NCBI GenBank assembly: GCA_017475785.1 | Contig: JAFVEX010000037.1 | Span: 1 to 12,508, forward strand | Reading direction: 5' to 3' | DNA: 12,508 bases | Source: Eubacterium sp. | GTDB lineage: Bacteria > Bacillota_A > Clostridia > Lachnospirales > Lachnospiraceae | Shown here: one piece after another, positions 7,534 through 12,508 of the stretch | Numbering within the stretch: position 1 is the first letter of the stretch | Layout: each line of letters starts with the position of its first letter | Translations under genes and position numbers: made by a program | The notes under the pieces: model-generated | What the model was told of the DNA's origin: nothing | The model's database searches: none | The model's input: the letters and a program-made list of their open reading frames with translations, nothing else

Positions 7534-7562
7534 AATATAGCGATTCCGTTTGCTTTTGTAAA
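7534..7562 (-). promoter_or_regulatory. Sigma-A promoter of the heme uptake operon
   Basis: On the minus strand, the -35 box TTTACA (7562-7557) is separated by exactly 17 nt from the -10 box TATATT (7539-7534). This puts transcription start near 7527, about 35 nt before the chosen start of the NEAT gene. It lies between the dnaB terminator and the first gene of the operon. Confidence 0.8.
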
Positions 7563-7594
7563 CCTGTTTTTTTCGTTTCGTGACCTGTGCTCAC

Positions 7595-7629
7595 AAAAAA
7601 AGAACCGGAGCGTTTATGCTTCGGTTCTT
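7595..7629 (-). terminator. Rho-independent terminator after dnaB
   Basis: Read on the minus strand, a 12-bp stem with one mismatch (AAGAACCGAAGC / GCTCCGGTTCTT) and a 6-nt loop is followed directly by a T run. It begins about 6 nt after the dnaB stop. It separates the ssb-to-dnaB unit from the heme operon promoter. Confidence 0.92.
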
Positions 7630-7634
7630 CCAGC

Positions 7635-8975
7635 TTATTCCCGTTCCAGGTTCATGAACTTTGTAAAATCAGGCAGCCACACGAGATTGACCGTCCCGAT
7701 CGGGCCGTTTCTCTGTTTTGCGATGATAATTTCGCAGATGCCCTTCATGTCGGAATCCTTTTTGTAGTAATCATCGCGGTAGAGGAACATGACGACATCG
7801 GCGTCCTGCTCGATTGCGCCGGATTCACGCAGGTCCGACAGAATCGGCCTGTGATCGCCCGTCCGCTGCTCAACCGCGCGGGACAGCTGCGAAAGCGCGA
7901 CAACCGGCACATCCAGCTCTCTGGCGAGCGCCTTCAGCGAGCGCGAAATCTCTGAAATCTCCTGCTGGCGGTTGTCACTCCCGCGCGACCCCGATCCGCT
8001 CATCAGCTGCAGGTAATCGATCATGACGATATCCAGGCCGTGCTCCAGCTTGTATTTCCTGCACTTCGTCCGCAGCTCGCGCACCGTGATGCCGGGCGTG
8101 TCGTCTATGATCATCTTTGAGCCGCCAATAATACCGGCTGTCTCGATCAGACGCGCCCACTCGTCATCTTTGAGATTTCCGTTTCGCAGGCTCTGGGAAT
8201 TGACGCGTGACTGCATCGCGAACAGACGGTTCATCAGCTGGTTTTTTGACATCTCCAGGCTGAAAATCGCCACGGATTTGTTCTGCTTCAGTGCCATATA
8301 TTCCGCTATATTCAGGACAAACGCAGTCTTTCCCATTGAGGGACGCGCTGCCACAAGAATCAGGTCTGAATTCTGAAGGCCGGAGGTCTTGTAGTCCAGA
8401 TCCGTAAAGCCCGTGGCAAGCCCCGTGACATTGCCCCGCGTCCTGGAAGCCTTCTCGATGGTCGACAGTGTGTCCATCACCACCTGACGGATCGGGACAA
8501 ACTCGCTCGTGTTCTGCTTCTCGAAGATCTGGAACATGTTTTTTTCCGATGTCTCCAGAATCTCCTCAATCGGCTCGTTGTCCTGATAGCAGGTATTTTC
8601 GATCTTTTCCGCCTCGCGGATCAGGCTGCGGAGTATGCTCTTTTCCCGGACGATCTGCGCGTAATACCGGATGTTTGCGGAGGTCGGGACAGCGGTCAGC
8701 AGATCCCTCACAAATTCCATGTCCGAAATCTCTGGCGGGACGTCTTTTTCCTTCAGACGGTTCTGCAGCGTGATGACATCCACTGCTTTTCCGGCGTTGT
8801 AGAGATCTGTCATCGCCTCAAAGACCACGCCATACTGCGGCTGGTAAAAATCATCCCGCCCCAGAATTTCCGAAGCAGTCATGATCGCCTCCCGCCCCAT
8901 CAGCATGGATCCGATGACCGACTGCTCGGCCTCGGTGCTGTGCGGTAATATTCTTCTGACTGCTGCTTCTTCCAT
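7635..8975 (-). CDS. dnaB: Replicative DNA helicase DnaB (DnaC of Bacillus)
   Basis: This hexameric 5'-3' helicase unwinds DNA at the replication fork. The 446 residues match the usual length and no intein is present. The N-terminal primase-interacting domain spans about 8-110 (begins PHSTEAEQSVIGSML). After a linker, the RecA-type motor covers about 180-446. Walker A is RPSMGKT (211-217), Walker B is IVMIDYLQLM (316-325), LSQLSRAVEQR lies at 361-371, and the late KQRNGPIG motif at about 420-427. The ATG at 8975 follows AAGGA at 9 nt spacing. It lies 76 nt after rplI and is the last gene before a strong terminator. The gdpP-rplI-dnaB order is typical of Firmicutes. Confidence 0.98.
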   Translation of the reverse strand: MEEAAVRRILPHSTEAEQSVIGSMLMGREAIMTASEILGRDDFYQPQYGVVFEAMTDLYNAGKAVDVITLQNRLKEKDVPPEISDMEFVRDLLTAVPTSANIRYYAQIVREKSILRSLIREAEKIENTCYQDNEPIEEILETSEKNMFQIFEKQNTSEFVPIRQVVMDTLSTIEKASRTRGNVTGLATGFTDLDYKTSGLQNSDLILVAARPSMGKTAFVLNIAEYMALKQNKSVAIFSLEMSKNQLMNRLFAMQSRVNSQSLRNGNLKDDEWARLIETAGIIGGSKMIIDDTPGITVRELRTKCRKYKLEHGLDIVMIDYLQLMSGSGSRGSDNRQQEISEISRSLKALARELDVPVVALSQLSRAVEQRTGDHRPILSDLRESGAIEQDADVVMFLYRDDYYKKDSDMKGICEIIIAKQRNGPIGTVNLVWLPDFTKFMNLERE

Positions 8976-9051
8976 GCGTCTTCGTCCTTCTGGTATTCGC
9001 TTTCTGTTTTAAACTATAATCAATGACAAACGTATTTTGACGTTGACCAGA

Positions 9052-9498
9052 TTATGCTTCTGTGACGTCAACCTTCAGCTTTGCGGTCACCTTCTGATGC
9101 AGGCGGATCGGCACCTCTGTCGTGCCGAGCTCCTTGATCGGCCCGTCCAGCTGTATTTTCTTCTTGTCCAGCTCAAAGCCGAACTGCTTCTTTGCCTCAT
9201 CCGCGATTTCCTTCGCGGAGATCGAGCCAAACGCGCGTCCGCCTTCGCCGATCTTAATCTTCATTGCCAGACGCTTTTCGGCGATCTCAGCCGCAAACCG
9301 CTCAGCCTCTGCCAGCGCTTCCTGCGCGAGCTTCTCCTCATGCGCATTGCGCAGCTTCAGGTCGTTGAGGTTTTTGGGCGTCGCCTCCACGCCGAGCTTC
9401 TTCGGCAGAAGCATATTGCGCGCGTATCCGTCGCTGACCTTGACGATATCGCCTTTTTTTCCAAGTGATTTAACGTCTTCCAGAAGTATTACTTTCAT
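9052..9498 (-). CDS. rplI: 50S ribosomal protein L9
   Basis: This 148-residue protein of the large subunit binds 23S rRNA through its N-terminal domain and projects a second domain on a long helix. The N-terminal signature is intact: [21 protein letters not shown], then [18 protein letters not shown]. The connecting helix covers about 42-75, and the C-terminal domain contains [15 protein letters not shown] (about 87-101). The ATG at 9498 has AGAGGAG 8 nt upstream. It lies 86 nt after gdpP; no convincing separate promoter was seen in that gap. Confidence 0.98.
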   Translation of the reverse strand: MKVILLEDVKSLGKKGDIVKVSDGYARNMLLPKKLGVEATPKNLNDLKLRNAHEEKLAQEALAEAERFAAEIAEKRLAMKIKIGEGGRAFGSISAKEIADEAKKQFGFELDKKKIQLDGPIKELGTTEVPIRLHQKVTAKLKVDVTEA

Positions 9499-9584
9499 AA
9501 TCCAGACTCCTCTGATTCATGCAATTTCAATATATTTTACGTTTTTATGTATCGCTGTTTGCAGCCCGTTTCCGGCGCGGCTTC

Positions 9585-11633
9585 TCACAGCTCTCCTGCC
9601 TCAAGCATCTCGTCCAGTGTCTTCTTGAGCTGCTCGATCGCTTCATCAATCGTCATGCCGTCAAGCTGGCATCCGGCCATGTTCAGATGTCCGCCGCCGC
9701 CCATGCGCTCCATGATAATCTGTACGTTGACCTCATCGATTGCGCGCGCACTGATGTAAATCCGGTTGTCGTATTCTGTCAGCACAAAGGAGGCGTGTAC
9801 GCCGATAATGTTCAGCAGAGCATTTGCGGACTGGGAAGCCACGATCGTCGGGCTGTCAATCCCGTCCACGGGGCATTTGGCGATTGCGAAGCGGTCCCGG
9901 TAAAGAATCGCGTTCCGGATCGTCTCTCCGCGCGCCCGGTAGTCGTTCATATTCTCGCGGAACAGCTTTCTGACGCGCGTAACATCCGCGCCATTTTTCC
10001 TGAGAAAGGCCGCGGCTTCGAAGGTCCGCACGCCGGTCTTCTGCATAAAGTTGTCCGTATCAATCATGACGCCGGCGTAAAGCGCGTCTGCCTCGATGTT
10101 CCTGATCCGGACGCCCTCCGAAAAGTACTGCAGTATCTCCGCCACCATCTCGCAGCTGGATGACGCGTACGGCTCGATGTAGGAAAGCACCGCGTTCCGG
10201 ATCGTATCGCCGCTCTGACGGTGATGATCCAGAACGACAATCGTCTTTGTCTTGCGCAGCAGCGGCGGGCACTCTGTGTAACCCGGCTTGCTGGTATCCA
10301 CGACAATCAGCAGCGTGTCATTGTTTACCAGCTCTTCTGCTTCCTCTTTTGTCAGGAACATTTCCTGATTGAAATCCGGGGACTCGCGGAAAAGATCAAT
10401 CAGCGGCCGCATAGATGACGTGATCTGCCCGATCACAATGTGAACCTTCTTGTTCAGCGTGCGGGCCGCGCGGTACAGACCGACTGCCGCGCCAAACGCG
10501 TCCGCGTCAATCAGCTGATGTCCCATGATGACGATCTCATCCGCCGCCTCGATGAATTCCTTAAGGGCATGCGCCTTGACGCGCGCCTTGACGCGCGTGC
10601 TCTTCTCGACAGCCTCTGTCTTTCCGCCGTAGAAATAGTTGCTGTCGCGGTCCTTGACCACCACCTGGTCGCCGCCCCGGCCGAGCGCAAGGTCGATCGC
10701 CGTGCGCGCAGCCTCAAAATTCTCCGTCAGCGTGCCCGCATTGACGCCGATGCCGATGCTGATGGTCACCTCCATGTAATTGCCTATGTTGACGGCCTTG
10801 ACATTCTCGAGGATACTGAACCGGAGATTCTTTAGTTCATCCAGAGACCGGTTGTGCATGACAAGGATGTATTTATCCTTCTCAAAGTTTTTCACCACGC
10901 CGTCCAGATCGTGGAAATACTTGGTGATGCGCCGCTCAATCAGCGCAGTCAGAAGGGAACGCCGAACCTCCTCAACGGAATCCAGCGCTTCCTCATAGTT
11001 GTCGATATAGATCAGACCCGCGACCATCGCCTCGTCGCGGTATTTCTGCATATAGCGGTGCAGCTCTGTCTGATCGTACAGGATAAACGCGTACAGAACG
11101 ACATCATCTGCCGCGTTCACGCTGGCAAATCCGGAATCCGCGAGCAGCTCGCCCGCCTCAATCCGCCGGATCTGCGCGATAAAAAACTGTTTTCCGTACA
11201 GAAGCTCCACCTCACGCGGCTCTGTCCCTTCGGGAAACAGATCTGCGGTAATCCCGGGGAACAGACCGCTGACTGACTTCTGCAGTCCCTCATTCTGGAC
11301 GCCTGTCAGGTTCGAAAAGGCGTCATTCACCCAGAGAAGCTTTCCCTTTGTGTTCGCGATTGCGTAGGGAAGGGAAAGATCCCTGAGCAGCCGCTGCTGA
11401 AGCTGCCCGTACTCAGAAGCAAACCCCACCATCTGTGCCATCAGTACATGCTTTCGAATCGTAAAAACAAGCACCTGCAGCAGCAGATACATCAGCAGCC
11501 CGACCGTCATCACGGCGCCTGCCCGCCGGCTGATCGTATAGACACCGATATTAAACAAAACAAGCACAAATATCAGCCAGATCGGCCCGACCAGATAGCG
11601 CTTAAATGAAGCACTGATGTTTTTATCCGACAT
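9585..11633 (-). CDS. gdpP: Cyclic-di-AMP phosphodiesterase GdpP (YybT family)
   Basis: This membrane-bound DHH/DHHA1 enzyme degrades c-di-AMP to pApA, setting the level of a messenger that controls osmolyte transport and wall stress. The 682 residues are full length for the family. Two membrane helices lie at about 15-33 and 40-58, then a PAS-like domain (about 85-190). The degenerate GGDEF domain spans about 200-325, with GRGGDQ (318-323) in place of catalytic residues. The catalytic DHH domain has MGHQLIDAD (370-378), VVDTS (Asp446), DHH (469-471) and MIDTD (Asp525, Asp527). DHHA1 has GGGGH (645-649). All expected metal ligands are present, so activity is likely. The ATG at 11633 has GAGG 10 nt upstream, with a GC-rich hairpin directly before that site. 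Confidence 0.97.
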   Translation of the reverse strand: MSDKNISASFKRYLVGPIWLIFVLVLFNIGVYTISRRAGAVMTVGLLMYLLLQVLVFTIRKHVLMAQMVGFASEYGQLQQRLLRDLSLPYAIANTKGKLLWVNDAFSNLTGVQNEGLQKSVSGLFPGITADLFPEGTEPREVELLYGKQFFIAQIRRIEAGELLADSGFASVNAADDVVLYAFILYDQTELHRYMQKYRDEAMVAGLIYIDNYEEALDSVEEVRRSLLTALIERRITKYFHDLDGVVKNFEKDKYILVMHNRSLDELKNLRFSILENVKAVNIGNYMEVTISIGIGVNAGTLTENFEAARTAIDLALGRGGDQVVVKDRDSNYFYGGKTEAVEKSTRVKARVKAHALKEFIEAADEIVIMGHQLIDADAFGAAVGLYRAARTLNKKVHIVIGQITSSMRPLIDLFRESPDFNQEMFLTKEEAEELVNNDTLLIVVDTSKPGYTECPPLLRKTKTIVVLDHHRQSGDTIRNAVLSYIEPYASSSCEMVAEILQYFSEGVRIRNIEADALYAGVMIDTDNFMQKTGVRTFEAAAFLRKNGADVTRVRKLFRENMNDYRARGETIRNAILYRDRFAIAKCPVDGIDSPTIVASQSANALLNIIGVHASFVLTEYDNRIYISARAIDEVNVQIIMERMGGGGHLNMAGCQLDGMTIDEAIEQLKKTLDEMLEAGEL

Positions 11634-11650
11634 CTTTAATTAACCTCAAA

Positions 11651-11684
11651 GCGGGCGGCATGCGTTTGCACTGCAGCCGCCCGT
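11651..11684 (-). other. GC-rich hairpin immediately before the gdpP ribosome binding site
   Basis: An 8-bp all-G/C stem (cgggcggc at 11652-11659 with gccgcccg at 11676-11683, extendable by one G-T pair) encloses a 16-nt loop. On the minus strand no T run follows; the GAGG of gdpP starts 4 nt later. It is therefore unlikely to be an efficient intrinsic terminator for ssb. It could stabilise the downstream mRNA or affect gdpP translation. The rest of the 170-nt ssb-gdpP gap (11634-11803) shows no gene. Confidence 0.6.
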
Positions 11685-11803
11685 ACTTCGTCTGTCTTTT
11701 TGCTGCGGGAACAGTCCGGATCAGATGCCGGCACATGCCCCCTCTTGTTCTGCCGATATTCAGGATACGGCGCCTGTCCGCGCCTCACCGAAGAACCCGC
11801 TGT

Positions 11804-12280
11804 TTACTGGAACGGCAGCTCCTCGTCGATTCCATCCGGAATGTTCATGAACCCGTCCGGAGAATCCATGCCGAACCCGCCCGATGACGGAGCCGGTCCC
11901 GGCGCCGGAGCCGCGTTCTGCGGCGCGCTGTAAGCTGCGCTGTTCGCGTCGCTCGCGCCCTTGCTCTCGGCAAATTCCTGATCCTCTATCACGACATCCG
12001 TCGTGTAGACTCGGTTTCCCTCGCGGTTTGTGTAGCTTCCCGTCTGGATTCTGCCGGAAACCACAATCTTTACACCCTTGCGCAGATACTTTTCCGCAAA
12101 TTCCGCCTGCCGTCCAAACGCGACACAGCTGATGAAATCCGCGCTCTGCTGGTTGTCATCTCTGCGGCGTCTGCGGTCAACGGCAAGTGTATACCTTGCA
12201 ACTTCCATTCCGTTCTCGCCCTGCGAATAACGGATATCCGGGTCGCGTGTCAGGCGTCCCATCAAAATAACTCGATTCAT
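11804..12280 (-). CDS. ssb: Single-stranded DNA-binding protein
   Basis: This protein coats single-stranded DNA in replication, repair and recombination and recruits partners through its C-terminal tip. The 158 residues comprise an OB fold (about 1-104; MNRVILMGRLTRDPDIRY, FISCVAFGRQAEFAEKYLRKG, VVSGRIQTGSYTN), a flexible Ala/Pro/Gly-rich linker (105-148) and an acidic tip ending DEELPFQ. The tip matches the usual D/E-rich LPF ending with one extra Gln. The ATG at 12280 has AGAGG 6 nt upstream and a strong promoter about 40-65 nt before it. In most Firmicutes ssb sits between rpsF and rpsR; here neither is adjacent. Confidence 0.97.
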   Translation of the reverse strand: MNRVILMGRLTRDPDIRYSQGENGMEVARYTLAVDRRRRRDDNQQSADFISCVAFGRQAEFAEKYLRKGVKIVVSGRIQTGSYTNREGNRVYTTDVVIEDQEFAESKGASDANSAAYSAPQNAAPAPGPAPSSGGFGMDSPDGFMNIPDGIDEELPFQ

Positions 12281-12315
12281 AACATACCTCTTGTTCGGGA
12301 TTTTTTACGGTAATA

Positions 12316-12344
12316 AAGATAGCATAATTGTCCCCGAAAGTCAA
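12316..12344 (-). promoter_or_regulatory. Sigma-A promoter of ssb
   Basis: On the minus strand, TTGACT (12344-12339) and TATCTT (12321-12316) are spaced by exactly 17 nt. Transcription would start near 12309, giving a leader of about 29 nt before the ssb ATG. It probably drives the ssb-gdpP-rplI-dnaB unit. Confidence 0.8.
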
Positions 12345-12377
12345 TCGGCCGCCCCCTTCGAAGATCCCTGCCTTGAA

Positions 12378-12419
12378 TGAAAAACTAAATTCTACCCAGT
12401 GCCGGAATTTAGTCTTTCA
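12378..12419. repeat. 15-bp imperfect inverted repeat (possible terminator or mobile-element end)
   Basis: The arms tgaaaaactaaattc (12378-12392) and gaatttagtctttca (12405-12419) are complementary except at one position, around a 12-nt spacer. In minus-strand RNA the mismatch becomes a G-U pair and the far arm carries five U's. It could therefore terminate transcription arriving from beyond the window. Alternatively it is a structure at the end of the AT-richer segment to its right. Confidence 0.55.
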
Positions 12420-12482
12420 CAAATGCACTGATTCCTGTAGCATGTTATATTGTCTCCTACTCCGCAGTAGAAAGAGGCAATT

Positions 12483-12508
12483 ATGTCAAAGTCTATACCC
12501 GGAAATCA
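12483..12508 (+). CDS. Start of a plus-strand gene, possibly an IS30-family transposase (partial)
   Basis: Only eight codons are visible before the window ends (MSKSIPGN). The ATG at 12483 is preceded by AAAGAGG with 5 nt spacing, a good ribosome binding site. The gene runs opposite to all others here and lies in AT-richer DNA. The short N-terminus recalls openings of some clostridial IS30-type transposases, but eight residues cannot prove this. Confidence 0.35.

Noticed and set aside
8976..9051. Possible separate promoter in front of dnaB
   Set aside because: A TATAGT-like -10 is present, but no acceptable -35 lies 16-18 nt upstream.
9499..9584. Possible promoter in front of rplI
   Set aside because: A TATATT hexamer exists, but the sequence 17 nt upstream does not resemble a -35 box.
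9519..10163. Plus-strand 214-codon open frame opposite gdpP
   Set aside because: It is antisense to the conserved DHH/DHHA1 catalytic region and is explained by high-GC coding on the minus strand.

Overview
The window reads as a chromosomal segment of a moderately high-GC Firmicute. A Lachnospiraceae-like clostridium is the best guess, based on the gdpP-rplI-dnaB order, the clostridial promoter and ribosome-binding-site style, and Gram-positive surface proteins with NEAT, FIVAR and Shp-like domains. No species can be named from sequence alone. Every complete gene lies on the minus strand, so transcription runs from high to low coordinates. No rRNA, tRNA or CRISPR array was seen.

Replication and c-di-AMP block (about 12344 to 7595): a clear sigma-A promoter drives ssb, followed by gdpP (membrane c-di-AMP phosphodiesterase), rplI (ribosomal protein L9) and dnaB (replicative helicase). 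A strong intrinsic terminator closes the block. gdpP-rplI-dnaB is a classic Firmicute cluster. The unusual point is that ssb sits directly before gdpP with no rpsR after it and no rpsF before it.

Heme acquisition block (about 7562 to 1): a second good sigma-A promoter, with a possible DtxR/IdeR-type operator over the transcription start, reads into five genes. They are a 1126-residue surface protein with two NEAT domains and four FIVAR-like repeats; a membrane-anchored Shp-like heme-binding protein; an IsdE-type heme-binding lipoprotein or secreted protein; a FecCD-type permease (IsdF-like); and an ABC ATPase cut by the window edge. The first three genes overlap end to start, so they are probably translationally coupled. 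The inferred path runs from NEAT surface capture to the Shp-like relay, then IsdE, then the IsdF/ATPase pump. The three extracellular proteins all carry in-frame tandem repeats in their linkers, and a 29-bp repeat triplication sits at the isdE 3' end.

Right edge (12361-12508): a more AT-rich segment holds a 15-bp inverted repeat. It also holds the first codons of a plus-strand gene with its own ribosome binding site, possibly an IS30-type transposase.
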